From Lichenicoccus sp964242335 (GTDB lineage: Bacteria > Pseudomonadota > Alphaproteobacteria > Acetobacterales > Acetobacteraceae): DNA of 64,000 bases. Position numbers and translations under genes: made by a program. Of this stretch, positions 25,483 to 35,011 are shown one piece after another (within the stretch, counting starts at the first letter, position 1; each line of letters opens with the position of its first letter). The stretch spans positions 1 to 64,000 of the forward strand of contig CAXTAY010000015.1 of the NCBI GenBank assembly GCA_964242335.1. The letters are read 5' to 3'. The notes under the pieces were generated by a model that saw nothing but the letters and a program-made list of their open reading frames with translations, was not told where the DNA came from and did no database searches.

Positions 25483-26458
25483 GGCTGGCATCTCCCGCGA
25501 CCTCCGCCCCGTCGACCTCTCCGCGCCAGCCTGGCGCGACCTGCGTGTCCGGCTGATCTCTGCGGGGTTGCTGGCGCCGCTCGGCCTCGGCGGCCTGCTC
25601 AACGGCGGCTGGGTGTTCACCGGCCTGGTGCTGCTGGCGATGCTCGGGATCGGGCTGGAGGCGGCGACGCTGGCACGGGCGCCGTCGGTCTCCGCGCCCC
25701 GCCTGATGCTGCTGGTCTGGCCTGGTCTGTCGCTGCTGGTCGCCGTCGGCATCGACTGGGTGACCGGCCTGCGGGTGCTGCTCGGCGGCTTCCTGCTCGG
25801 CCCGGCGCGCGGCGCCGCGGTGGTGCTGATCGGCCTCGGCGGCTTCGCCCTGGTCTGGCTGCGCGGCATGACCGGGGCGGGACCGGCGTCGCTGCTGTTC
25901 GTGGTGCTGGCGGTGTGGGCCAGCGACAGCCTCGCCTATCTGGTCGGCCGCGCCGTCGGCGGCCCCAGGCTGGCGCCGCGGGTCTCGCCGGGCAAGACCT
26001 GGTCGGGTGCGGTCGGCGGGCTGCTCGGCGCTATGCTCGCCGGTGCCGCGGTGGCGACGCTGGTGCCGGCGGGCGAGGTCCAGGTCTGGGGGCTGTGGTG
26101 GGGCGCGAGGCTGCTGCGCGGCCTGCTGTTCGGCGCCCTGCTCGGCATCGCCGCGCAGGGCGGCGACCTCGCCGAGAGCGTGCTGAAGCGCCGATGCGGG
26201 GTGAAGGATTCCGGCCGGCTGATCCCCGGCCATGGCGGCCTGCTCGACCGGCTCGACGGCCTGATGGCCGCGGCACCCCTGGCGGTGCTGTTCTCGCTCG
26301 GCTGCGCCCCGGGGCAGCCGTTCTGGCAGCTCGACCCGCTGCATCCGCGTCCGCTCGATCTCGCCGCCCGGCACATTCCGCCCGGCTGGCTCGAACGGCT
26401 GGTGGCTCCCACTCCGGTGATCCCCGGCACCGCCCCGGCAAGGGACAGGCAACCATGA
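25466..26458 (+). CDS. cdsA: Phosphatidate cytidylyltransferase
   Basis: 330-residue polytopic membrane enzyme making CDP-diacylglycerol from phosphatidate and CTP. About eight hydrophobic segments span the first 270 residues. The family signature is present as SVLKRRCGVKDSGRLIPGHG followed by GLLDRLDG. The start is a GTG overlapping uppS. The last ~60 residues after the signature are longer than in E. coli and hydrophilic. Its stop forms ATGA with the dxr start. It supplies the substrate for pgsA and for pssA at the window's end. Confidence 0.93.
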   Translation: MRVLAEAGISRDLRPVDLSAPAWRDLRVRLISAGLLAPLGLGGLLNGGWVFTGLVLLAMLGIGLEAATLARAPSVSAPRLMLLVWPGLSLLVAVGIDWVTGLRVLLGGFLLGPARGAAVVLIGLGGFALVWLRGMTGAGPASLLFVVLAVWASDSLAYLVGRAVGGPRLAPRVSPGKTWSGAVGGLLGAMLAGAAVATLVPAGEVQVWGLWWGARLLRGLLFGALLGIAAQGGDLAESVLKRRCGVKDSGRLIPGHGGLLDRLDGLMAAAPLAVLFSLGCAPGQPFWQLDPLHPRPLDLAARHIPPGWLERLVAPTPVIPGTAPARDRQP

Positions 26459-27627
26459 AGACCGTCTGCGTTCTCGGCAGCACCGGAAGTGTCGGCTGCA
26501 GCACCATCGATCTGTTGGGGCAGGCACCGGAGCGGTTCCGGGTCGAGGTCCTGGTCGGCGGCCGCAATGCCGTGCTGCTGGCGCAGCAGGCGCTGACGCT
26601 GCGCCCGTCGCGGGTGGCGATCGCCGACCCGCAGGCAGTCGACGAGCTGCGCGCGCGCCTCGCCGGCAGCGGCATCGCGGTGTCGTGCGGGCGCGACGCG
26701 GTGTGCGAGGCCGCGGCACACCCGGTCGACTGGACCATGTCGGCGATCACCGGCGCCGCCGGCCTCGCCCCCACGCTCGCGGCGATACGCGGCGGTGGTG
26801 CCGTGGCGCTGGCCAACAAGGAGGCGCTGGTCTGCGCCGGCGACGTCATGCTGCGCGCCGTGCGCGACGCCGGCGCCACCCTGCTGCCGGTGGACTCCGA
26901 GCACAACGCCATCTTCCAGGCGATGGCCGACCGCCAGTCGTCGGAGGTCGAGCGCGTCACCCTGACCGCGTCGGGCGGCCCGTTCCGCAACGCCAGCATC
27001 GAGGAGATGGAGCAGGCCCGGCCGGAGGCGGCGCTGCGCCATCCGGTGTGGTCGATGGGGGCGAAGATCAGCATCGACTCCGCCAGCATGTTCAACAAGG
27101 GGCTGGAGGTGATCGAGGCCGCACGCCTGTTCGACCTGCCCGAGCAGCGGATCGAGGTGCTGGTGCATCCACAATCGGTGGTGCACGGGATGGTGCACTA
27201 CAGCGACGGCAGCGTGCTGGCGCAGCTCGGCGCCCCGGACATGCGGATCCCGATCGCCCACACCCTCGCCTGGCCGCAGCGCATGCCGACGCGCTCGCCG
27301 CGACTGGATCTGGCGAGGCTGGCACGGCTCGAGTTCGAGGCGCCCGATCCGGAGCGTTTCCCGGCGCTGCGGCTGGCGCGTGCAGCGCTGCGTGCCGGAG
27401 GGGCCGCGCCGGCGATCCTGTCGGCGGCCAACGAGATCGCGGTGGAGGCGTTCCTGCTGCTGCGCATCGGCTTCCTGGACATCGCCCGGCTGGTGGAGCG
27501 CACGCTGCAGGAAATCGGCGACCAGGCGGCGGACTCGCTGGAATCCGTCCTATATTGGGATGAGGAGGCGCGCCGCGTGGCGGCACTGCACGCGGCCCGC
27601 CTGGCTGCCGGCTCCCGGGCCGCCTGA
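26455..27627 (+). CDS. dxr: 1-deoxy-D-xylulose 5-phosphate reductoisomerase
   Basis: 390 residues. It converts DXP to MEP in the non-mevalonate isoprenoid pathway, upstream of the prenyl substrates used by UppS. Motifs are CVLGSTGSVGCSTIDLL (NADPH), ALANKEALVCAG, LPVDSEHNAIFQ (metal Asp/Glu) and MGAKISIDSASMFNKGLE. The ATG at 26455 overlaps the cdsA stop. A 24-bp tandem duplication begins in its last codons and carries on past the stop. Confidence 0.96.
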   Translation: MKTVCVLGSTGSVGCSTIDLLGQAPERFRVEVLVGGRNAVLLAQQALTLRPSRVAIADPQAVDELRARLAGSGIAVSCGRDAVCEAAAHPVDWTMSAITGAAGLAPTLAAIRGGGAVALANKEALVCAGDVMLRAVRDAGATLLPVDSEHNAIFQAMADRQSSEVERVTLTASGGPFRNASIEEMEQARPEAALRHPVWSMGAKISIDSASMFNKGLEVIEAARLFDLPEQRIEVLVHPQSVVHGMVHYSDGSVLAQLGAPDMRIPIAHTLAWPQRMPTRSPRLDLARLARLEFEAPDPERFPALRLARAALRAGGAAPAILSAANEIAVEAFLLLRIGFLDIARLVERTLQEIGDQAADSLESVLYWDEEARRVAALHAARLAAGSRAA

Positions 27628-27667
27628 CCAGCCACCCGACTAGCCGCCTGACCAGCCCTCTGACGAG
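27620..27667. repeat. 24-bp tandem duplication across the dxr stop
   Basis: Copies at 27620-27643 and 27644-27667 share a perfect 14-bp head (CCGCCTGACCAGCC) and then diverge slightly. The dxr TGA (27625-27627) is in the first copy. Confidence 0.8.
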
Positions 27668-27699
27668 ACTGACGCCGCGCCGCCAAGGACACTGAACCC

Positions 27700-28818
27700 A
27701 TGCTGGCCCATCTGCTTCGCACCCCTCTCGCCTTCGCCCTGGTGCTGGGGGTGCTGGTGTTCATCCACGAGCTCGGACACTACCTAGCGGCGCGCTGGCG
27801 CGGGGTGCACGTGGAGATCTTCTCGATCGGCTTCGGGCCGCCGCTGCTGCGCTGGCACGACCGGGTCGGCACCGAGTGGCGGCTGTGCGCGCTGCCGCTC
27901 GGCGGCTACGTCAAGCCGCACGGCTTCGAGGGGCCGGAGGAGGCGACCGCGGAGACGCGTGCCGCCTGGCAGCCCGGCCGCACCTTCCACGACAAGCCGG
28001 TGGGCTCGCGCGCGATCGTCATCGTCGCCGGGCCGGTGTTCAACTTCCTGCTCGCCATCGTACTGTTCTGGGGCCTGTTCGCGGTCGCCGGGCGCCCGAG
28101 CGTCGCACCGGTCGCCAGCATGCCGCCGGTGGTGGGCGAACTGGTGGCGCACGGTGCGGCGGCCGCCGCCGGGCTGCGGCCCGCCGACCGCATCGAGCAG
28201 GTCGACGGCGCGCCGACGGCGTCGATCGCCGACGTGCAGAAGCTCATCGGTGCGGCACCCGGGCGGCCGGTGACGATCCGGCTGCTGCGCGACGGCCACC
28301 CGTTGAGCCTGCCGGTGACCGTCGGCCGCGCCGGCGGCGGCGCGCATCAGGGCGTGATCGGCGTGCTGTTCATGGCGCCGCCGGCGACGCCGCTCTCGCC
28401 GGGGCGGGCGCTGATCGCCGCCGCCCAGGAAACCTGGCAGGTGACGGTGCAGACGCTGGGCGGCATCTGGCAGATGATCATCGGCCGGCAGAGTGCGGAT
28501 CAGCTCGGCGGCCCGCTGCGCATCGCCCAGCTCTCCGGCCAGGTGGCGCAGCTCGGGGTGGCCAGCATGGTCGGCTTCATCGCGCTGCTCTCGATCAATC
28601 TCGGCCTGATCAACCTGTTCCCGATCCCGATCCTGGATGGCGGCCGGCTGCTGTTCTACGCGGTGGAGGCGGTGCGCGGCCGGCCGGTGCCGCGGCGGCT
28701 GCAGGAATACGGCTTCAGGGCCGGATTCGCCCTGATCGCCTGCCTGTTTCTGTTCGTCACCTTCAACGATCTGTCGCATCTCGGCCTGTTCCAATGGGTC
28801 GCCGGCCTGGTCGATTGA
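27700..28818 (+). CDS. rseP: Site-2 metalloprotease RseP
   Basis: 372 residues. The zinc site is VFIHELGHYLAARW (His23, Glu24, His27) in the first membrane helix, with the third ligand in NLFPIPILDGG near the C-terminus. One PDZ domain (about 125-215) lies between helices, fewer than the two in E. coli RseP. The family cleaves anti-sigma factors and signal-peptide remnants within the membrane. Sits upstream of bamA, the usual order. Confidence 0.95.
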   Translation: MLAHLLRTPLAFALVLGVLVFIHELGHYLAARWRGVHVEIFSIGFGPPLLRWHDRVGTEWRLCALPLGGYVKPHGFEGPEEATAETRAAWQPGRTFHDKPVGSRAIVIVAGPVFNFLLAIVLFWGLFAVAGRPSVAPVASMPPVVGELVAHGAAAAAGLRPADRIEQVDGAPTASIADVQKLIGAAPGRPVTIRLLRDGHPLSLPVTVGRAGGGAHQGVIGVLFMAPPATPLSPGRALIAAAQETWQVTVQTLGGIWQMIIGRQSADQLGGPLRIAQLSGQVAQLGVASMVGFIALLSINLGLINLFPIPILDGGRLLFYAVEAVRGRPVPRRLQEYGFRAGFALIACLFLFVTFNDLSHLGLFQWVAGLVD

Positions 28819-28955
28819 GCGGCGCCCGGCCGCGGCGCCCGGGCCGGCGCTTGCGCAGTCACGGCCAATTCGGCTAGCTCCGCGCGGGCAACGTCTCGCG
28901 GGTTCCGGTCCGACCGGGCAGGCGGGCCGGTCCGACCTGTGGGGGATGGCTGCTC

Positions 28956-31418
28956 TTGTCCGGTTCACGTTCTGCGCTGCTGTCCTCCGTCTGCCTCATC
29001 CCGTTCCTCATCGACGGTTCGGCCCACGCGCAGCCGGTCGCTCCCGCGCCCCAGCCTGTACCCCAGCCTGCGCCCCAGCCTGCCGCCCCCGCTCCGAGCC
29101 GGCACCGTGGCTCGGCCGGCCATCACCCGCGCGCGGTCAGCCCGGCGGTGGCATCCGGCGGCACCATCGAGAGCATCGAGGTGCAGGGCAACGCGCGGAT
29201 CGAGACCAGCACGATCCTGTCGTACCTGCTGGTGCGGCCCGGTGACAGCTTCGAGCAGGACGATCTCGACCGCTCGCTGAAGACGCTGTACGCGACCGGG
29301 CTGTTCCGCGACGTGAGCCTGCAGCGGCGCGGTGCGGCACTGGTGGTGATGGTCGCGGAGAACCCGATCGTCAACCGCATCGCCTTCGAGGGCAACCACT
29401 CCTCCAAGGACGATGACCTGCGCAAGGTGCTGACGCTGCGGCCGCGCGCGGTCTACACGCCGGAGATGGCGCAGCGCGACCGCCAGAAGATCCTCGACCA
29501 GTACGCCGGCAAGGGGCGGTACGCGGTCAGCGTGACGCCGCAGCTGATCCGCCTGTCGCACAACCGGGTCGACGTGGTGTTCCAGATCAGCGAGGGCGCG
29601 CTGACCCTGATCGAGAAGATCAGCTTCGTCGGCAACAAGGCGTTCTCCGAGGCGCGGCTGGCGCAGGTGGTGACCTCCAAGGAGACCGCCTGGTATCGCT
29701 TCTTCTCCTCCTCGGACGAGTACAACCCCGAGCGCATCCAGTACGACCGCGAACTGCTGCGACGCTTCTACCTGCGCAACGGCTATGTCGATTTCGACGT
29801 CTCGGACGCCACCGCCGAGCTGTCTCCGGATCGCAAGTCCTTCTACATCACCTTCACCATCAACGAGGGGCCGCGCTACCGCATCGGCAAGCTGGAGGTG
29901 CGCTCGAGCCTGCGCCACGTCGCCGGCGACAGCCTGCGCCCGCAGATCAACTCGCTCGAGCATCAGTGGTACGACGGCGACGAGGTGCAGCGCCTGTCGG
30001 ACGCGATGCAGGACGGCCTGCAGGCGACCGGCTTTCCCTTCGCGCAGGTCAAGCCGGAGATCGCGCGCAACACCGACACCCACACCGTCGACCTGCTGTT
30101 CGACGTCAGCGAGGGGCCGCGCGTCTATGTCGAGCGCATCGACATCACCGGCAACACGATCACCCAGGACCACGTCATCCGGCGCCAGTTCGACATGGCC
30201 GAGGGCGACCCGTTCACGCCGACGCAGCAGCGCCGCACCAAGCAGTCGCTGGAGGATCTCGGCTTCTTCAGCTCCGCCAGCGTCGATACCGCGAACGGCT
30301 CGGCGCCCGACCGGGTGGTGGTCAACACGGCGCTGGTGGAGAAGCCGACCGGCGAGCTGACGCTCGGCGGCGGCTACTCGACCGACGCCGGCATCCTCGG
30401 CAATGCCGGGCTGCGCCAGAAGAACCTCGTCGGCACCGGCATCGATGCCAGCCTGCAGGGCACGCTCGCGCAGTACGAGAACCAGGTCGACTTCTCGCTG
30501 ACCGACCCGTATTTCCTCGGACGCAACCTGGTCGCCGGCATCGACCTGTTCAGCATCCAGACCGACAACCTGAACGTCTCGAACTACTACGAGACCCGGG
30601 TCGGCGGCACGGCGCGCATCGGCTACGCCTATAACCGCTTCCTGTCGCAGTCCTGGAACTACTCGCTGATCGACCGCGACGTCAGCAACATCAACACCGC
30701 GGCCAGCCTGTTCATCCAGGACGAGTCCGGCCACTCGCTGCTGTCGCAGGTCGGCACCACGCTGGCCTACGACCGCCGTGACAGCCGGCTGCAGCCGCAC
30801 ACCGGCTACGTCGTGCGCATCGGCGGCGACCTCGCAGGGCTCGGCGGCAACGAGAAATACGTGCGCGTCAAGCTCGATACCGCGTACTACATCCCGCTCG
30901 ACCGCTTCACCAACAACCACGACTGGACGCTGGCGCTGACCGCCGGCACCGGCTACATCGCCGACTACAGCGGTGGCCGGCAGGACATCGTCGACAACTT
31001 CTACCTCGGCGGCGACAACCTGCGCGGCTTCCTCGACGGCGGCGTCGGCCCGCACTCGGTGCCGACCGATTCCTATCCGGCGAGCGACGCCGTCGGCGGC
31101 CGCTTCATCTACACCCAGTCCACCACGCTGAACTTCCCGCTGCCGCTGGGTCCTGATCTCGGCCTGTCCGGACGCTACTTCGTCGATACCGGCGGCCTGA
31201 GCGGGCAGCGCGTGATCACCACCAATTTCAGCGGCATCGCCAACTCGGCGGGCCAGCATATCGGCGGCAACAATCTCGCCCCCCGGATCAGCACCGGCGT
31301 CGGCGTATCGTGGAAGAGCCCGTTCGGCCTGATCAACGTCGATATCGGCATCCCGATCATCAAGCAGCATCTCGACCAGACGCAGGTCTTCCGTTTCGGC
31401 TTCGGCTCGAACTTCTGA
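28956..31418 (+). CDS. bamA: Outer membrane protein assembly factor BamA
   Basis: 820 residues. A signal peptide (residues 1-26) is followed by a Pro-rich stretch with PQPV, PQPA and PQPA, and then five POTRA domains from about residue 68 (GGTIESIEVQGNARIE). The C-terminal half is the 16-stranded barrel, ending in FRFGFGSNF with the terminal aromatic. BamA inserts beta-barrel proteins into the outer membrane. The start is TTG at 28956; no ATG or GTG is in frame nearby, and GGGGGA lies about 10 nt upstream. Confidence 0.95.
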   Translation: MSGSRSALLSSVCLIPFLIDGSAHAQPVAPAPQPVPQPAPQPAAPAPSRHRGSAGHHPRAVSPAVASGGTIESIEVQGNARIETSTILSYLLVRPGDSFEQDDLDRSLKTLYATGLFRDVSLQRRGAALVVMVAENPIVNRIAFEGNHSSKDDDLRKVLTLRPRAVYTPEMAQRDRQKILDQYAGKGRYAVSVTPQLIRLSHNRVDVVFQISEGALTLIEKISFVGNKAFSEARLAQVVTSKETAWYRFFSSSDEYNPERIQYDRELLRRFYLRNGYVDFDVSDATAELSPDRKSFYITFTINEGPRYRIGKLEVRSSLRHVAGDSLRPQINSLEHQWYDGDEVQRLSDAMQDGLQATGFPFAQVKPEIARNTDTHTVDLLFDVSEGPRVYVERIDITGNTITQDHVIRRQFDMAEGDPFTPTQQRRTKQSLEDLGFFSSASVDTANGSAPDRVVVNTALVEKPTGELTLGGGYSTDAGILGNAGLRQKNLVGTGIDASLQGTLAQYENQVDFSLTDPYFLGRNLVAGIDLFSIQTDNLNVSNYYETRVGGTARIGYAYNRFLSQSWNYSLIDRDVSNINTAASLFIQDESGHSLLSQVGTTLAYDRRDSRLQPHTGYVVRIGGDLAGLGGNEKYVRVKLDTAYYIPLDRFTNNHDWTLALTAGTGYIADYSGGRQDIVDNFYLGGDNLRGFLDGGVGPHSVPTDSYPASDAVGGRFIYTQSTTLNFPLPLGPDLGLSGRYFVDTGGLSGQRVITTNFSGIANSAGQHIGGNNLAPRISTGVGVSWKSPFGLINVDIGIPIIKQHLDQTQVFRFGFGSNF
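29049..29084. repeat. 12-bp tandem repeat in the bamA 5' region
   Basis: Three copies of CCCCAGCCTGNN at 29049-29060, 29061-29072 and 29073-29084 encode PQPV, PQPA and PQPA in the linker between the signal peptide and POTRA1. Confidence 0.8.
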
Positions 31419-31425
31419 GGTGACG

Positions 31426-32346
31426 ATGTCCCATCCTCCCGCCGCCGCCCTGCTCGCGGCCGTCCTCTCGCTCTCGCTGGCCGGCGCGGCGCACGCCCAG
31501 GGCACCGGCTCCGGCTGGTTCGTGCCCAAGAGCCAGTCCGCCGCACCGGCGCCGGCCGGCGCCGGCCGCCACCGCGCCGCGCCGCCGCCGGCGATGCTCG
31601 ATCCCGCCGCCGACCAGGGCGAGGCGGGACAGGATCCGGCGCAGGGCCAGCCGCCGCAGGGCGCGCCGGGACCGCAGACCGCACCGGTGCTGCCGTTGCC
31701 GCCGATCCCGGCGCTGTCGGACCTGCCCAAGGGCACCGCGCCGCCGACGCCGGTGGTGGGCGTGCTCAGCGTGCAGGACGTGATGCGGCAATCGACGGCG
31801 GCGCAGCAGGTCGAGCGGATCCTCGGCGCCCGGCGCGACAAGCTCAACCAGGAGGCGCAGAAGGAGCAGCAGAGCTGGCGCGACCTGCAGCAGCAGATCC
31901 TGAACTCCAAGGCGAGCCCCGACCAGCTGCAGTCGCGCAAGCTGGCGCTGCAGCAGCGTGTGGTGCAGGCGCAGCGCGACTTCCGCAACCGCAACCGCAT
32001 CCTGCAGGAGGCCGCACAGGTCTCGCTCGGCCAGGTCGAGCGCGAACTGGTGCAGGTGATCCGTCAGGTCGCCTCCGCGCGCGGCATGAACCTGGTGCTG
32101 CATCGCGAGCAGGTTGCGTTGAACATCAACGACTTCGACATCACCGTGCAGGTGGCGAACCAGCTCAACTCGACGCTGAACTCGGTGTTCATCCCCGGCG
32201 AAGGCGTCGACCCGGAGGAGCTGGCGAAGTCCGGCGCCTTCCCGACCACCGCCAATTCGGGGCCGCAAGGTGCGGTGCCGGGGGCGACGCTGGTCAGCGC
32301 GCCGGGTGCCCCGCACGCGCCGGCCGCGGCGCCCGCGAAGAAGTAG
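31426..32346 (+). CDS. skp: OmpH/Skp-like periplasmic chaperone with long Pro-rich insert
   Basis: 306 residues. A signal peptide (ALLAAVLSLSLAGAAHAQ) is followed by about 90 Pro/Ala/Gln-rich residues. The Skp core comes next: VVGVLSVQDVMRQSTAAQQV, a long Gln/Arg/Glu-rich coiled coil, and VASARGMNLVLHREQV. A disordered Ala/Pro tail ends it. E. coli Skp is about 160 residues, so both flanks are extra. It holds unfolded outer-membrane proteins for BamA, encoded 7 bp upstream. The ATG at 31426 is preferred to a GTG at 31420 that overlaps the GAGG ribosome-binding sequence. Confidence 0.85.
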   Translation: MSHPPAAALLAAVLSLSLAGAAHAQGTGSGWFVPKSQSAAPAPAGAGRHRAAPPPAMLDPAADQGEAGQDPAQGQPPQGAPGPQTAPVLPLPPIPALSDLPKGTAPPTPVVGVLSVQDVMRQSTAAQQVERILGARRDKLNQEAQKEQQSWRDLQQQILNSKASPDQLQSRKLALQQRVVQAQRDFRNRNRILQEAAQVSLGQVERELVQVIRQVASARGMNLVLHREQVALNINDFDITVQVANQLNSTLNSVFIPGEGVDPEELAKSGAFPTTANSGPQGAVPGATLVSAPGAPHAPAAAPAKK

Positions 32347-32357
32347 GCAGGCCCCCC

Positions 32358-33428
32358 GTGCGCGCCACCGGCGATCCGCGCTTCTTCGCACGCAGCGGAC
32401 CGCACTCGGCGGCGCGACTGGCGGAGCTGGTCGGCGCACGACTGGTGCCACCCAGGGACGGGCGGCAGGCCGCGGCACTGCACGGGGTAGCGCCGCTGCA
32501 GTCGGCGGAAGCGGGCGAGGTCAGCTTCCTCGACAATCGCCGCTATGCCGGCCTGCTGGCGCGGACCGGCGCCGGCGCGGTGATCGTCGCACCGGCCTTC
32601 GCCGACGTGGTCCCGGCCGGCACCTGCGCGCTGGTGACGGCGCAGCCCTACGTCGCCTGGGCGCGCATCGCGGCACTGTTCCACCCGCCGGCGGCGGTGC
32701 TTCCCGGCATCCACCGCACCGCCCTGGTGGAGCCGGACGCGGTGGTCGATCGCACTGCCGAGATCGGTCCGTTCGCGGTGATCGGGGCGCAGGCGCGGAT
32801 CGGCGCCGGCAGCCTGATCGGGGCGCACGCGGTGGTGGGGGCGGCGGTGACGATCGGCGCGGACTGCCGGATCGGTGCGCATGTCAGTCTCAGCCACGCC
32901 CTGCTGGGCGACCGGGTGACGCTGTTCCCGGGGGCCAGGATCGGCCAGGACGGGTTCGGCTTCGCGGTGTCGGAGCAGGGCTTCGTGACGGTCCCGCAGC
33001 TCGGCCGGGTGGTGATCGAGGACGATGTCGAGGTCGGCGCGAACGCGACGATCGATCGCGGCTCGGTGCAGGACACGGTGATCGGCGCCGGCTCTCGCCT
33101 CGACAACCTGGTGCAGATCGGGCACAATGTGAGACTCGGACGGTGTTGCATCGTGGTGTCCCAGGCGGGAATATCCGGCTCGACGGAGCTGGAGGATTTC
33201 GTGACGATCGCGGCCCAGGCCGGGCTGATCGGCCATATCCGGATCGGCCGCAAGGCGAGGGTGGGCGCACAGGCCGGCGTGATGTCGGATGTTCCGGCCG
33301 ACGCCGACGTGATCGGCAGCCCGGCGATGCCGTTCCGCGAGTTCTTCCGCAACGTGGCGACACTCCGACGCCTTTCGCGCCGGCCAGCCGGGCAGTCGGG
33401 GGAACGCGCGGGGGGCTCGGATGGTTAG
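32358..33428 (+). CDS. lpxD: UDP-3-O-acylglucosamine N-acyltransferase
   Basis: 356 residues; third step of lipid A synthesis. The N-terminal uridine-binding domain has VSFLDNRRYAGLL. Residues ~110-320 are left-handed beta-helix hexapeptide repeats (IGPFAVIGAQARIGAG and similar), with the catalytic His in NLVQIGHNVRLG. The start is GTG at 32358, 11 bp after skp. It continues the skp-lpxD-fabZ-lpxA order typical of proteobacteria. Confidence 0.95.
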   Translation: MRATGDPRFFARSGPHSAARLAELVGARLVPPRDGRQAAALHGVAPLQSAEAGEVSFLDNRRYAGLLARTGAGAVIVAPAFADVVPAGTCALVTAQPYVAWARIAALFHPPAAVLPGIHRTALVEPDAVVDRTAEIGPFAVIGAQARIGAGSLIGAHAVVGAAVTIGADCRIGAHVSLSHALLGDRVTLFPGARIGQDGFGFAVSEQGFVTVPQLGRVVIEDDVEVGANATIDRGSVQDTVIGAGSRLDNLVQIGHNVRLGRCCIVVSQAGISGSTELEDFVTIAAQAGLIGHIRIGRKARVGAQAGVMSDVPADADVIGSPAMPFREFFRNVATLRRLSRRPAGQSGERAGGSDG

Positions 33429-33471
33429 CGCCCGGTGAGGGCGTGGCTGCAGGGAATTGGGTTGAGCGTCG

Positions 33472-34023
33472 ATGGACGGGACACAGAACGATGCGGCCGA
33501 GGCCGCGCACGCGGACATCACGCGTGCCGGCGGCTCGGAGCGTGAGGTGGAGGGTGCCAATCTCGAGGCGCAGGTCGGCGAGCGCATCGCGCAGATCGAC
33601 GTGCTGCGCATCATGGAGGCGATCCCGCACCGCTACCCGTTCCTGATGATCGACCGCATGGTCGACGTGGTGCTGAACCGTTCCGCCATCGGCATCAAGA
33701 ACGTGACCGCCAACGAGCCGCACTTCCAGGGCCACTTCCCGTCCAAGCCGGTGATGCCCGGGGTGCTGATCATCGAGGCGATGGCGCAGACCGCCGCGGC
33801 CCTGGTGGTGCTGACGCTGGGCGACGTGTTCGAGGGCAAGCTGGTCTATTTCATGACCATCGAGAATGCCAAGTTCCGCCGTCCGGTGGTGCCGGGCGAC
33901 CAGTTGCGCGTCCACGTCGAGAAGGAGCGCAATCGCGGCAATGTCTGGAAGTTCCGCGGCGTCGCCCGAGTCGACGGCGTCTCGGTCGCCGAGGCGAGCT
34001 ACAGCGCGATGATCATGGGGTGA
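33472..34023 (+). CDS. fabZ: 3-hydroxyacyl-ACP dehydratase FabZ
   Basis: 183 residues with a hot-dog fold. The motif HRYPFLMIDRMV, the catalytic His in PHFQGHFPSKPVMPGVLI and the catalytic Glu in IIEAMAQTAA are present. It dehydrates 3-hydroxyacyl-ACP in fatty-acid elongation and competes with LpxA and LpxD for that substrate. The first ~38 residues (Ala/Glu-rich) are an extension compared with the roughly 150-residue E. coli protein. Confidence 0.95.
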   Translation: MDGTQNDAAEAAHADITRAGGSEREVEGANLEAQVGERIAQIDVLRIMEAIPHRYPFLMIDRMVDVVLNRSAIGIKNVTANEPHFQGHFPSKPVMPGVLIIEAMAQTAAALVVLTLGDVFEGKLVYFMTIENAKFRRPVVPGDQLRVHVEKERNRGNVWKFRGVARVDGVSVAEASYSAMIMG

Positions 34024-34144
34024 CGTCGCGGCTGCCGGACCGACCGCGCAGCACGGGGTCGGCCTCCGAGACATCCGCCGAAGCGTTATTGCCCGAAACA
34101 TTCAGTGTCTTGGCTCGCTCCCCGGCCTGGGCGATGCCGTAACG

Positions 34145-35011
34145 ATGAATCGCACGATGCCGTATCCGGGCCTTGAGACCATGCATGACGAGATCCATCC
34201 GGCCGCCATCATCGCGCCGGGCGCACGCATCGGCCGGGACGTGCGGATCGGTCCGTGGTGCAGCGTCGGCCCCGAGGTCAGCATCGGCGACGGCACCAGG
34301 CTGGTCTCGCACGTGGTCGTGGACGGCCGCACCGAGATCGGCGAGGGCGCGCTGCTCTACCCGTTCTGCACCGTCGGGCTGGCGCCGCAGGACCTGAAAT
34401 ATCGCGGCGAGCCGACGCGCTGCGAGGTCGGCGCCCGCACCGTGGTGCGCGAGCACGTCACCATCCATCGCGGCACCGGCTCCGGCGGCGGCCTCACCCG
34501 CGTCGGCCGCGACTGCCTGCTGATGGCCAACGCACACGTGGCGCATGACTGCCTGATCGGCGACCACGTCATCCTGGTCAACAACGTGGTCATGGGCGGA
34601 CACGTCGTGATCGAGGACCATGCGCGGATCATGGGGGCGGCGGCGCTGCACCAGTTCGTGCGGATCGGCCGCGCCGCGATGGTCGGTGGGGTGTGCGGGG
34701 TAGAGGCCGACGTCATCCCGTACGGCAGCGTGATGGGCAACCGCGCCCGGCTGGTCGGGCTGCACTGGATCTGGCTCAAGCGCAGCGGCGTCGCCGCGCC
34801 CGAGATGCAGCGTCTGCGTCGTGCCTTCCGCTGCCTGTATCCGCCGGCCGGGGCAGCGTCGGATTTGTTCGAGCAGCGTCTGCGACGGGTGCGCCTGGAG
34901 TTCGGCGACGATCCGCGCGTCGCCGAGATCCTCGACTTCATCGCCGCCCCCAGCAGGCGGGGCCTGGTGCGGGTCGGCCGCGGCGGCGCCGACGAGAACG
35001 GTCAGCCCTGA
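34145..35011 (+). CDS. lpxA: UDP-N-acetylglucosamine acyltransferase
   Basis: 288 residues; first step of lipid A synthesis. The N-terminal two-thirds are hexapeptide repeats. The catalytic His region is LMANAHVAHDCLIGD, and the substrate loop contains GLAPQDLKYRGEPT. The C-terminal helical domain (from about 190) is normal. Start 34145 is kept, but ATG 34181 (MHDEIHPAA) gives the length of most LpxA proteins and is also plausible; neither has a good ribosome-binding site. Stop TGA overlaps the proposed CTG start of lpxI. Confidence 0.94.
   Translation: MNRTMPYPGLETMHDEIHPAAIIAPGARIGRDVRIGPWCSVGPEVSIGDGTRLVSHVVVDGRTEIGEGALLYPFCTVGLAPQDLKYRGEPTRCEVGARTVVREHVTIHRGTGSGGGLTRVGRDCLLMANAHVAHDCLIGDHVILVNNVVMGGHVVIEDHARIMGAAALHQFVRIGRAAMVGGVCGVEADVIPYGSVMGNRARLVGLHWIWLKRSGVAAPEMQRLRRAFRCLYPPAGAASDLFEQRLRRVRLEFGDDPRVAEILDFIAAPSRRGLVRVGRGGADENGQP

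Noticed and set aside
28965..32000. Antisense open frame of about 1000 codons over bamA and skp
   Set aside because: Lies wholly opposite well-supported genes and has no recognisable domain.
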